Of a DNA stretch of 5,476 nucleotides, positions 1 to 5,476 are shown piece by piece. This stretch comes from Eubacterium sp. (lineage in GTDB: Bacteria; Bacillota_A; Clostridia; Peptostreptococcales; Anaerovoracaceae). The notes under the pieces were generated by a model. It did no database searches and had not been told where the DNA came from. It saw only the letters and a program-made list of their open reading frames with translations. Where the stretch lies: contig JAETSS010000102.1 in NCBI GenBank assembly GCA_021769545.1, forward strand, positions 1-5,476, read 5' to 3'. The position numbers were made by a program, and so were the translations under genes. How positions within the stretch are numbered: position 1 is the first letter of the stretch; every line of letters begins with the position of its first letter.

Positions 1-958
1 AATTCCTAAGGAAGTTCCTGCAATGACATTGAACAAGGTTTGCGGCTCAGGCTTAAGAACTGTTTCACTGGCAGCTCAGATGATAAAAGCAGGCGATGCT
101 GATATCGTAGTTGCAGGCGGTACGGAAAACATGTCAGCAACAGGCTATGCTATCCCTACAGCAAGATGGGGAGCAAGAATGAACGACAACAAGATCATCG
201 ACATGATGACTAACGACGGTCTTATGTGTGCATTCAATAATTACCACATGGGAATCACTGCTGAAAACGTAGCAGAGCAGTGGGGACTCACAAGAGAAGA
301 ACTGGATGCTTTTGCAGCAAGCTCACAGCAGAAGGCGGTAGCAGCAGTAAAGGCAGGAAGATTCAAGGATGAGATCGTACCTGTAGAGATCCCGCAGAGA
401 AAGGGAGATCCTATCGTATTCGATACAGATGAATATCCAAAGGAAGGCGTAACTGCTGAAAGCGTATCAAAGCTCAGACCTGCATTCAAGAAGGACGGTA
501 TCGTAACTGCAGCTAACGCATCAGGTATCAACGATGCAGCAGCAGCTCTTATCGTTATGTCCAAGGAAAAGGCTGACGAGCTGGGAATCAAGCCTCTGTG
601 CACTATCAAGTCATATGCATCCGCAGGCGTAGATCCAAGCATCATGGGCGTTGGTCCTGTACCTGCATGCAAGAAGGCTCTTGAAAAGGCAGGAATGACT
701 ATCGATCAGATCGACCTCATCGAAGCAAATGAAGCGTTTGCTGCACAGTCTGTAGCAGTAGGCAAGGAACTGGGCTTCGATCCTGAAAAGCTCAACGTAA
801 ACGGCGGAGCTATCGCACTGGGACACCCTATCGGAGCATCCGGCGCAAGAATCCTTATCACTCTGATCTACGAAATGATCAAGAGAGACGCCAAGACAGG
901 TCTTGCAACTCTCTGCATCGGCGGTGGACAGGGAACTACACTTATCGTAGAAAGATAA
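1..958 (+). CDS. Acetyl-CoA C-acetyltransferase (thiolase), 5'-truncated by window edge
   Basis: Biosynthetic-type thiolase (thlA/atoB-like), a cytosolic enzyme condensing two acetyl-CoA to acetoacetyl-CoA and CoA, usually the first step towards butyrate or related products in Clostridia. The reading frame is already open at base 2, before the first ATG at 23, so that ATG is internal: the fragment begins [19 protein letters not shown]. About 318 residues are present; placing the nucleophilic Cys (codon 41-43, in VCGSG) near residue 89 as in typical thiolases implies ~75 missing residues and a normal full length of ~393. The other active-site elements are intact: NEAF (Asn codon 728-730), the [16 protein letters not shown] motif with catalytic His (824-826), and CIGGGQG with the second catalytic Cys (914-916). 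It ends in TAA and is followed by a terminator. The acetyl-CoA preference is inferred from overall similarity; a 3-ketoacyl-CoA thiolase of wider chain length is the main alternative. Confidence 0.95.
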   Translation, partial: IPKEVPAMTLNKVCGSGLRTVSLAAQMIKAGDADIVVAGGTENMSATGYAIPTARWGARMNDNKIIDMMTNDGLMCAFNNYHMGITAENVAEQWGLTREELDAFAASSQQKAVAAVKAGRFKDEIVPVEIPQRKGDPIVFDTDEYPKEGVTAESVSKLRPAFKKDGIVTAANASGINDAAAALIVMSKEKADELGIKPLCTIKSYASAGVDPSIMGVGPVPACKKALEKAGMTIDQIDLIEANEAFAAQSVAVGKELGFDPEKLNVNGGAIALGHPIGASGARILITLIYEMIKRDAKTGLATLCIGGGQGTTLIVER

Positions 959-1007
959 GCATGCATTGCTGATCTGGGATGAATGATTTGAAATAAACGG
1001 ATAATAT

Positions 1008-1050
1008 AAAAGGTCTGTTGCATCATTAAATGATGTGACAGACCTTTTTT
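1008..1050. terminator. Bidirectional intrinsic terminator between thiolase and AraC genes
   Basis: A near-perfect hairpin has arms 1011-1026 and 1030-1045 (16 pairs, two of them G-U when read as plus-strand RNA) around a 3-base loop. It is preceded by AAA (1008-1010) and followed by a T run (1045-1050), so it works as a rho-independent terminator for the thiolase gene ending at 958. On the minus strand the A tract gives a U tract after the same stem, about 27 bases past the regulator stop codon at 1072, so it can end that transcript as well. The direct evidence is base complementarity; termination itself is inferred. Confidence 0.85.
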
Positions 1051-1071
1051 AAACTATCGCGCCTTGACCGG

Positions 1072-2766
1072 CTAAAGATTCACGAATTCCAATATAAGAG
1101 CTTCCATATAACTCAGAGTGAAATCTATGTCATGGTTTGGTGCAGGAAATGTGACTTTGCCGTTGGAGCATTGTGTTATCCGGTCAAGCAGCGATGGAGG
1201 TATTTCTTTCTTCGTACCGAGCTTCTCCTTGACGGTATCCGGCAGATACTTGCTTGAGAAACGTCTGCGTATTATTATGTCGCAATCCGGCAGAGATTTT
1301 TTTGAGATATGTACGGAGAGATCCACATTGCGGTCGGTATTGAAAAATATAGCGCTCTTTGAATAGTCGGTCTTCATTAGTGCGTATTTTTCCAATGCCT
1401 TGATGTCCGGGATACCATGTTCAAACAGATACAGATAAGCTCTGTAGGCTGCGGAACGCATATGGTTGAGACTGAACAGCGAATGAGCAGACCCCCATAG
1501 CGGTATCTTTGACATCCCCTTGGCAAGGATATCATCGAAGGCCTCGGCGATACATGATGGCGCAAGTGATTTTTCCTTATTATTCGTTACACTTTCTATC
1601 TTTATATTATTAGGCAGCATATCGGCTGCAAGGTCTCTGTTACGGTGCAGCAGCTCCTGATCCATAATTATAGCCGACGGATATATATTCAGTATTTTTT
1701 CCCTGAAACGATCCATAGCCATGATGGAATGAATGGAATCCAGTACTATCGTTGGTCCATTGAATGGTGCGAAGTCCTCCGCATCGAAATTCATTTCGGG
1801 AGACAGGAACAGGACGCTTGCATCGGGCTTTCCGGTCTCGCTGAGATATCTGGAAAGAAGCTGGAATGCTTCGTCCTGCGTGAAAGGATTTCTTGCGGAA
1901 CGCTCGCATGGTACATAATCCTTTCTGTACTGAGCAGGTGTCTTCCCGTACCAGGCGGAGAAACATTTATTGAAATAATTCGGCGATGAAAAGCCGCAGT
2001 CCTGACTTATCTGCATCAGAGTCATGTTACTGAAAACCAGCTTTTTCTCTGCGAACTCAAGCCTTATGGCATTTAAGAAGTGCTGGAAGTTAAAACCCAG
2101 ATTTTCCTTGATGAGATGAGACAGGTAGTAGGAGCTCAGATGCTCCAGTTGTGAAATGTCTTCAAGAGTGATTTTGTTTCTGTAATTGAGAATGATATAT
2201 CTCGTTATGCGGCAGATCTGTTGGAGATCCTCGGGACTCATATCCTGATGAGTGGTCTTGTACTGGTAATCCTCCATATAGAAGCCCTGGAAATGCTCTA
2301 CTAATATGGACACCATCTTGTTTATTTCATCCATCAGGATCGAATTGGAAGTATCCTCTTTCATATAGTGAAATGCAAGCTTAGCTATGTGATTTTTCAG
2401 CAGTGCCAGCTTATTTTCTAGCATCTGAGGATTTGATGCAGGCCCGTCCATACATTCCTCACATACGAAGAACATGTACTGTATATTGGGATAGATCTCC
2501 TCGAATCGGGATGTGTCGATATGCATGGAAAGCATCAGCACGTCATCGGAAGAATCGTGTATCTGGTGAAGATCCTCGATATCGGCTATTATCAGATCTC
2601 CTGTATTAAGCTCGTAGTCCGTATGATATATCTGATAGTGTGTTACACCTCTGAGGACCAGCAAGATCTCCAGATCCTTATGACAGTGCTTGCTTTCCTC
2701 TCCGATGTTGAGGAAGGAAATTTCAAAGGGCAGGTCATCTCTGTATTTTATATTCTCGAACAGCAT
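1072..2766 (-). CDS. AraC-family transcriptional regulator: cupin, HTH, and shortened GH39-like C-terminal domain
   Basis: Predicted cytosolic DNA-binding regulator of 564 residues. Residues ~15-85 form a cupin-type sensing domain (HCHKDLEILLVLRG, then a GDLII turn and a downstream His), the usual effector-binding fold in this family. Residues ~100-180 look like a helical linker. Residues ~185-284 are the two-HTH AraC/XylS DNA-binding domain: ITLEDISQLEHLSSYYLSHLIKE is the first HTH, and MQISQDCGFSSPNYFNKCFS followed by GKTPAQYRKDY is the characteristic second one. Most AraC proteins end here, but ~280 residues follow. Their last part (IPLWGSAHSLFSLN, then SAAYRAYLYLFEHG, then a beta-rich end) resembles the C-terminus of the GH39 xylosidase-like domain fused to some Firmicutes regulators, although the normal fusion is ~200 residues longer and the catalytic barrel is mostly absent. 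The GH39 link is my inference from pattern memory. The ATG at 2766 is supported by GGAGG six bases upstream. It is transcribed alone, divergent from glnS. The ligand and targets are unknown. Confidence 0.9.
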   Translation of the reverse strand: MLFENIKYRDDLPFEISFLNIGEESKHCHKDLEILLVLRGVTHYQIYHTDYELNTGDLIIADIEDLHQIHDSSDDVLMLSMHIDTSRFEEIYPNIQYMFFVCEECMDGPASNPQMLENKLALLKNHIAKLAFHYMKEDTSNSILMDEINKMVSILVEHFQGFYMEDYQYKTTHQDMSPEDLQQICRITRYIILNYRNKITLEDISQLEHLSSYYLSHLIKENLGFNFQHFLNAIRLEFAEKKLVFSNMTLMQISQDCGFSSPNYFNKCFSAWYGKTPAQYRKDYVPCERSARNPFTQDEAFQLLSRYLSETGKPDASVLFLSPEMNFDAEDFAPFNGPTIVLDSIHSIMAMDRFREKILNIYPSAIIMDQELLHRNRDLAADMLPNNIKIESVTNNKEKSLAPSCIAEAFDDILAKGMSKIPLWGSAHSLFSLNHMRSAAYRAYLYLFEHGIPDIKALEKYALMKTDYSKSAIFFNTDRNVDLSVHISKKSLPDCDIIIRRRFSSKYLPDTVKEKLGTKKEIPPSLLDRITQCSNGKVTFPAPNHDIDFTLSYMEALILEFVNL

Positions 2767-2772
2767 ATATTA

Positions 2773-2777
2773 CCTCC
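2773..2777 (-). promoter_or_regulatory. Ribosome binding site of the AraC-family gene
   Basis: On the minus strand GGAGG lies six bases before the ATG at 2766, an optimal Shine-Dalgarno spacing that fixes the start of the 564-residue regulator. Confidence 0.85.
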
Positions 2778-2786
2778 GGTACTATT

Positions 2787-2808
2787 ATCATACCATACAA
2801 TTATAACA
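2787..2808 (-). promoter_or_regulatory. Candidate extended -10 promoter(s) for the AraC-family gene
   Basis: Read on the minus strand, TGTTATAAT (2808-2800) is a perfect extended -10 element (TG-n-TATAAT), predicting a transcript start near 2793 and a ~27-base leader. A second extended -10, TGGTATGAT (2795-2787), lies 13 bases closer to the gene and could be an alternative start. Neither has a good -35 box at the proper distance (the ~17-bp position reads AATTAA for the first), which fits extended -10 promoters or dependence on an activator. Sequence match only; no start is demonstrated. Confidence 0.55.
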
Positions 2809-2826
2809 CTTGAAAGCATCTATTAA

Positions 2827-2859
2827 TTGCTGAAAAACACTCCAAATTTTGCTGTGAAA
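2827..2859. repeat. Direct repeats TTGCTGnnAAA, 22 bp apart: possible regulator operator
   Basis: TTGCTGAAAAA (2827-2837) and TTGCTGTGAAA (2849-2859) share 9 of 11 bases in the same orientation, offset by 22 bp, about two helical turns. AraC-family proteins commonly bind direct half-sites about 21 bp apart. Relative to the regulator's extended -10 at 2800-2805, the nearer copy overlaps the -35 position and the farther one lies upstream, the usual geometry for activation by this family. Being an operator is inferred; short AT-rich repeats also arise by chance. Confidence 0.35.
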
Positions 2860-2872
2860 TTTGATGTGAAAT
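2853..2872. repeat. Direct repeat TGTGAAAT, two copies at 12-bp spacing
   Basis: Identical octamers at 2853-2860 and 2865-2872. The first overlaps the second TTGCTG repeat. They may be part of a composite binding site or simply AT-rich coincidence; no function is claimed. Confidence 0.4.
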
Positions 2873-2888
2873 GCAAAATATAGCATTT
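2869..2888. repeat. Small inverted repeat in the divergent region
   Basis: AAATGC (2869-2874) and GCATTT (2883-2888) are perfectly complementary arms around an 8-base A/T-rich spacer. The symmetry fits a dimeric protein-binding site or a weak hairpin. It lacks a following T tract on the plus strand, so it is not a good terminator. Confidence 0.35.
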
Positions 2889-2905
2889 TCTGACATTGTA
2901 TTTTA

Positions 2906-2957
2906 AGCCGGGAAAAACGGTGCCGGAACTCAAAGAATTTGAGGGGGCTTATCGGCT
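2906..2957. repeat. GC-richer island with nested inverted repeats, function unknown
   Basis: Outer arms AGCCG (2906-2910) and CGGCT (2953-2957) enclose the small palindromic element CGGTGCCG (2918-2925) and a tight hairpin CTCAAA-GAA-TTTGAG (2929-2943). This is the only GC-rich part of an otherwise AT-rich intergenic region. It does not match any riboswitch or T-box consensus I recognise and has no T tract for termination. It could be a protein-binding region, or a structured leader if glnS has a promoter further upstream than proposed. Confidence 0.35.
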
Positions 2958-3006
2958 CATATATCACATTCTTTAAAAACAGCTACCGTATAATCATGTC
3001 TCCCCA

Positions 3007-3046
3007 TTGCATTTACAGGCATACTTGGGATATAATACCTTATAAT
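3007..3046 (+). promoter_or_regulatory. Candidate promoter region of glnS with tandem TATAAT boxes
   Basis: Two perfect -10 hexamers stand in tandem with a 10-bp period, TATAATA at 3031-3037 and again at 3041-3047. For the first, TTGCAT (3007-3012) lies 18 bp upstream as a poor -35 (3 of 6 bases); TTTACA (3012-3017) matches better but sits only 13 bp away. A third TATAAT (2989-2994) could drive a longer leader. Starts near 3043 would leave a leader of only ~30 bases. Which box is used cannot be decided from sequence. Confidence 0.45.
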
Positions 3047-3059
3047 AGTATAAAATTTT

Positions 3060-3065
3060 AGGAGG
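3060..3065 (+). promoter_or_regulatory. Ribosome binding site of glnS
   Basis: A full AGGAGG lies six bases before the ATG at 3072, a strong Shine-Dalgarno that settles the start; the next in-frame Met (residue 4) is too far downstream to use it as well. Confidence 0.85.
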
Positions 3066-3071
3066 AACGAT

Positions 3072-4715
3072 ATGGCTGAAATGACTGAAATAAGCAACTT
3101 TATTCATAATATAATAGATAAGGACCTGGAAGCGCAGAAATACGGAGACAAGGTACACACGAGATTTCCGCCGGAACCCAACGGCTATCTCCATATAGGA
3201 CATGCCAAGTCAATCTGCCTTAACTTTACAACTGCCCAGAAATACGGCGGCAAGTGTAATCTCAGATACGATGATACGAACCCTGTCAAGGAGGATACGG
3301 AATATGTGGACTCCATTGAAGCAGATGTAAGATGGCTGGGATTCGAATGGGAAAACAGGCTCTGGGCATCAGATTATTTCGATGAGATGTACGACTGCGC
3401 GGTGACCCTGATAAAAAAGGGCAAGGCCTATGTATGCGATCTCAATGCCGATCAGATCAGAGAATACAGAGGTACCCTGAAAGAACCGGGCAAGGAAAGC
3501 CCATACAGAAACAGAACTGTGGAAGAAAACTTGCAGCTTTTCGAAGAGATGAAAGCAGGAAAATACGCAGACGGCGAAAAAGTCCTCAGAGCAAAGATAG
3601 ATATGGCGTCGCCTAATATGAACATGAGAGACCCCGTTATCTACAGGATAGCCCATGCGGAGCATCACAATACAGGCGACAAGTGGTGCATATATCCTAT
3701 GTACGACTTTGCACACCCTATAGAAGACGCTATCGAGGGAATAACACACTCCATCTGTACTCTTGAATTCGAGGATCACAGACCGCTCTACGACTGGGTA
3801 CTGCAGGAAGTTGGAAAGTGGCCGACACCGCCTCAGCAGATAGAATTCGCGAGACTCAATCTTACAAATACGGTGATGAGCAAACGATACCTCAAGGCTA
3901 TGGTGGACGACGGTACGGTAGACGGCTGGGACGATCCGAGAATGCCGACCATCGCCGGCATCAGAAGAAGAGGCTATACGCCTGAGGCAGTGAGAGATTT
4001 CTGCGAGAGGATAGGCGTATCAAAGGCCAACAGCACTGTCGATTCGGGACTTCTTGAGCATTGCATCAGAGAAGACCTGAAACAGAAGGTGGAAAGCCGA
4101 TACGTGGTGGAAAACCCTATAAAGGTTGTAATCACCAATTATCCCGAAGACATGACTGAGGAAGTGGAAGTCGAAAACAACAGAGAAGTCCCGGAAATGG
4201 GGAACCGCAGCCTGCCTTTCAGCAGAGAGCTTTACGTTGACGGCGACGATTTCATGGAGGTTCCGGTAAAGAAGTATTTCAGACTGTTCCCGGGCAACGA
4301 AGTGAGATTCAAGGGCGCATATTTCATTAAGTGCAACGAAGTCGTAAAGAACGATGACGGAAGCATCAGGGAGCTGCTTTGCACATACGATCCTGAGACC
4401 AGAAGCGGAAGCGGATTCGAAGGCCGCAAGGTGAAGGGCACTATCCACTGGGTAGATGCTAAAACGGCCGTTGAAATAAAAGTGAGAAATTACGATTATC
4501 TGATGATCGACGGAGAAGACGGTGAGCAGACACTTAACCCGGATTCACTGGTAGAGACGACGGCATATGCCGAGCCTCTGATTTCAGAAGCAAAGCCGGG
4601 CGAGAGATTCCAGTTTTTCAGAAAAGGCTACTATATAGCCGATGAAAAGCTGACTACGGATGATGAAAAGGTCTTCAACAAGATCGTAGGTCTTAAGAGC
4701 TCATGGAAAAAGTAA
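3072..4715 (+). CDS. glnS: Glutaminyl-tRNA synthetase
   Basis: Class I aminoacyl-tRNA synthetase that joins glutamine to tRNA-Gln using ATP, in the cytosol. The 547-residue length is normal for bacterial GlnRS. The Rossmann catalytic domain carries the HIGH signature in [13 protein letters not shown] (residues 33-45), with GlnRS-type PPEPNG context, and the KMSKS-equivalent loop VMSKR (268-272). Between them, RYDDTNP (65-71), [13 protein letters not shown] (208-220) and [19 protein letters not shown] (224-242) are typical of GlnRS rather than GluRS. The region after ~345 is the two-beta-barrel anticodon-binding domain, ending in the [10 protein letters not shown] segment. No truncation or missing active-site residue is seen. 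Possession of this enzyme allows direct charging of tRNA-Gln; many Firmicutes lack it and use GluRS plus GatCAB instead. It is the first visible gene of its unit, divergent from the regulator and followed 31 bp later by a malic enzyme gene. Identification is firm. Confidence 0.98.
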   Translation: MAEMTEISNFIHNIIDKDLEAQKYGDKVHTRFPPEPNGYLHIGHAKSICLNFTTAQKYGGKCNLRYDDTNPVKEDTEYVDSIEADVRWLGFEWENRLWASDYFDEMYDCAVTLIKKGKAYVCDLNADQIREYRGTLKEPGKESPYRNRTVEENLQLFEEMKAGKYADGEKVLRAKIDMASPNMNMRDPVIYRIAHAEHHNTGDKWCIYPMYDFAHPIEDAIEGITHSICTLEFEDHRPLYDWVLQEVGKWPTPPQQIEFARLNLTNTVMSKRYLKAMVDDGTVDGWDDPRMPTIAGIRRRGYTPEAVRDFCERIGVSKANSTVDSGLLEHCIREDLKQKVESRYVVENPIKVVITNYPEDMTEEVEVENNREVPEMGNRSLPFSRELYVDGDDFMEVPVKKYFRLFPGNEVRFKGAYFIKCNEVVKNDDGSIRELLCTYDPETRSGSGFEGRKVKGTIHWVDAKTAVEIKVRNYDYLMIDGEDGEQTLNPDSLVETTAYAEPLISEAKPGERFQFFRKGYYIADEKLTTDDEKVFNKIVGLKSSWKK

Positions 4716-4730
4716 AAAACGGCAGGAAGT

Positions 4731-4737
4731 GAGAGGA
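4731..4737 (+). promoter_or_regulatory. Ribosome binding site of the malic enzyme gene
   Basis: GAGAGGA lies nine bases before the ATG at 4747. An in-frame TAG at 4738-4740 directly upstream rules out an earlier start in this frame. Confidence 0.7.
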
Positions 4738-4746
4738 TAGATAAAT

Positions 4747-5476
4747 ATGGACTATTACAAGGAATCCCTGAAAATGCATGAAGAAAACAAAGGCAAGATG
4801 GCCGTTGTCAGCAAGGTAAGGGTCGAGACGAAGGATGATCTTTCCACGGCGTATACTCCGGGAGTAGCCGAGCCGTGCAGGAAGATACACGACAATCCCG
4901 AGGACGTATACAAATATACAAACAAATCCAATATCGTTGCCGTAGTATCGGACGGTTCTGCGGTGCTGGGACTGGGAAACATAGGCGGACTGGCTTCCAT
5001 CCCCGTAATGGATGGAAAGTCGCTGCTGTTCAAGGAATTCGCCGGTATCGACGCATTCCCTATATGCCTTGATACTCAGGATGTGGACGAGATCGTCAAT
5101 ATCGTCAAGAACATTGCACCTACCCTCGGCGGGATAAATCTGGAGGATATATCCGCGCCGAGATGCTTTGAGATAGAGGAAAAGCTGCAGGCGCAGGTGG
5201 ATATACCCGTATTCCACGACGATCAGCACGGTACGGCGGTAGTTGTATCGGCGGCAGTGATAAATGCAGCCAAGCTGACGGGAAGAAAGCTTGAAGATAT
5301 GAAGGCTGTGATAAACGGCGCAGGAGCAGCCGGAACGGCCATAGCCAAGATGCTGATGAATCTCGGTATAAAGGACGTAGTGGCATGTGACAGCAAGGGA
5401 ATACTCACAAGGGACAGAGGCGATCTCAATGAAGCCAAGAAGCGTCTCGCCGCAGTCACCAATGAGGAACAGATCA
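4747..5476 (+). CDS. Malic enzyme (NAD(P)-dependent, short bacterial type), 3'-truncated by window edge
   Basis: Oxidative decarboxylation of malate to pyruvate and CO2 with reduction of NAD(P)+, a cytosolic link between C4 acids and pyruvate. The first 243 residues are present; the short bacterial form is usually ~390-ish, so roughly the last 150 are outside the window. The malic N-terminal domain shows the catalytic Tyr in AYTPGVAEPC (Tyr36), the VSDGSAVLGLGNIGGLASIPVM motif region (67-88), catalytic Lys in GKSLLFKEFAGIDAFP (Lys91), metal ligands in NLEDISAPRCFEIE (Glu133, Asp134) and FHDDQHGTA (156-164). The NAD-binding Rossmann domain starts with INGAGAAGTA (189-198). The acidic residue Asp215 at the end of the next strand (VVACDS) favours NAD over NADP, an inference. 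No phosphotransacetylase-like extension can be judged. It follows glnS by 31 bp with no terminator, so co-transcription is likely, although the two products share no pathway. Confidence 0.95.
   Translation, partial: MDYYKESLKMHEENKGKMAVVSKVRVETKDDLSTAYTPGVAEPCRKIHDNPEDVYKYTNKSNIVAVVSDGSAVLGLGNIGGLASIPVMDGKSLLFKEFAGIDAFPICLDTQDVDEIVNIVKNIAPTLGGINLEDISAPRCFEIEEKLQAQVDIPVFHDDQHGTAVVVSAAVINAAKLTGRKLEDMKAVINGAGAAGTAIAKMLMNLGIKDVVACDSKGILTRDRGDLNEAKKRLAAVTNEEQI

Larger units (their letters stand above)
2767..3071. other. Divergent intergenic region between the regulator and glnS
   Basis: About 305 bp, AT-rich, with no convincing open reading frame, tRNA or T-box. From the left it holds the regulator's ribosome binding site and -10 candidates (2773-2808), a pair of TTGCTG repeats at 22-bp spacing (2827-2859), a TGTGAAAT repeat at 12-bp spacing (2853-2872), a small inverted repeat (2869-2888), a GC-richer island with nested inverted repeats (2906-2957), three TATAAT hexamers on the plus strand (2989, 3031, 3041) and the glnS ribosome binding site. 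The only GC-rich stretch, roughly 2906-2957, has no assigned function. Confidence 0.7.

Noticed and set aside
1..6. The window begins with AATTC, as if cut at an EcoRI site, suggesting a cloning junction
   Set aside because: The bases encode IPKEVP, the expected thiolase sequence before the active-site Cys, and GAATTC occurs at several other internal positions; the match is coincidental.
241..672. A 143-codon open frame on the minus strand inside the thiolase gene
   Set aside because: It overlaps an unmistakable conserved enzyme on the other strand, has low-complexity Ser/Ala-rich composition typical of an antisense shadow, and shows no ribosome binding site or recognisable domain.
1645..1989. 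Plus-strand open frames of 60-114 codons within the AraC-family gene
   Set aside because: The minus-strand frame continues unbroken through cupin, HTH and C-terminal regions; the plus-strand frames lack start signals and similarity to known proteins.
1072..2766. The AraC-family gene as a pseudogene or frameshifted copy of a longer GH39 fusion
   Set aside because: The frame is open throughout, starts at a strong ribosome binding site and ends just before a terminator with a domain-like C-terminus; an in-frame reduction fits better than decay.
2820..3071. Possible T-box leader in front of the aminoacyl-tRNA synthetase gene
   Set aside because: The conserved T-box antiterminator sequence (AGGGTGGnACC-like) and a leader terminator are both absent, and the best promoter boxes leave a leader too short for a T-box.
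4693..5229. A 178-codon minus-strand open frame across the glnS/malic enzyme junction
   Set aside because: It is antisense to the conserved malic enzyme reading frame and resembles no family; the plus-strand frame carries all catalytic motifs.

Overview
The window looks like chromosomal DNA from an anaerobic Bacillota of the class Clostridia. The basis is the protein types (a clostridial-style acetyl-CoA acetyltransferase, a long cupin/AraC regulator, a compact malic enzyme), strong GGAGG ribosome binding sites, AT-rich intergenic DNA, frequent AGA arginine codons and moderate GC inside genes. The genus cannot be read from the sequence.

Layout, left to right. (1) Bases 1-958, plus strand: the last ~80% of a thiolase gene, cut at its 5' end by the window edge, with all catalytic residues of the retained part present. 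(2) Bases 959-1071: a short convergent gap holding a strong hairpin terminator with A/T tracts on both sides, so it can serve the thiolase gene and the convergent regulator. (3) Bases 1072-2766, minus strand: a 564-residue AraC-family regulator with an N-terminal cupin, a central DNA-binding domain and an unusual ~280-residue C-terminal region that resembles a shortened, non-catalytic relic of the GH39 (beta-xylosidase-like) domain known from some Firmicutes AraC proteins. (4) Bases 2767-3071: a divergent ~305-bp intergenic region with extended -10 promoter candidates for the regulator, repeats that could be its own operator, small inverted repeats, and promoter candidates for the rightward genes. 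(5) Bases 3072-4715, plus strand: a complete glutaminyl-tRNA synthetase gene (glnS). (6) From 4747 to the right edge, plus strand: the first ~243 codons of a malic enzyme, 31 bp behind glnS with its own ribosome binding site and no visible terminator between, so probably co-transcribed.

How the genes work together: thiolase (acetyl-CoA to acetoacetyl-CoA, the entry to butyrate-type chain building) and malic enzyme (malate to pyruvate plus CO2 and reduced cofactor) both sit around the pyruvate/acetyl-CoA node, but they are in separate transcription units. glnS shows that this organism can charge tRNA-Gln directly. The regulator stands alone; its target is not evident, and autoregulation is the best supported guess. 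I found no mobile element, CRISPR array, tRNA, rRNA or defence system. The most unusual item is the domain architecture of the regulator, together with its repeat-containing upstream region.
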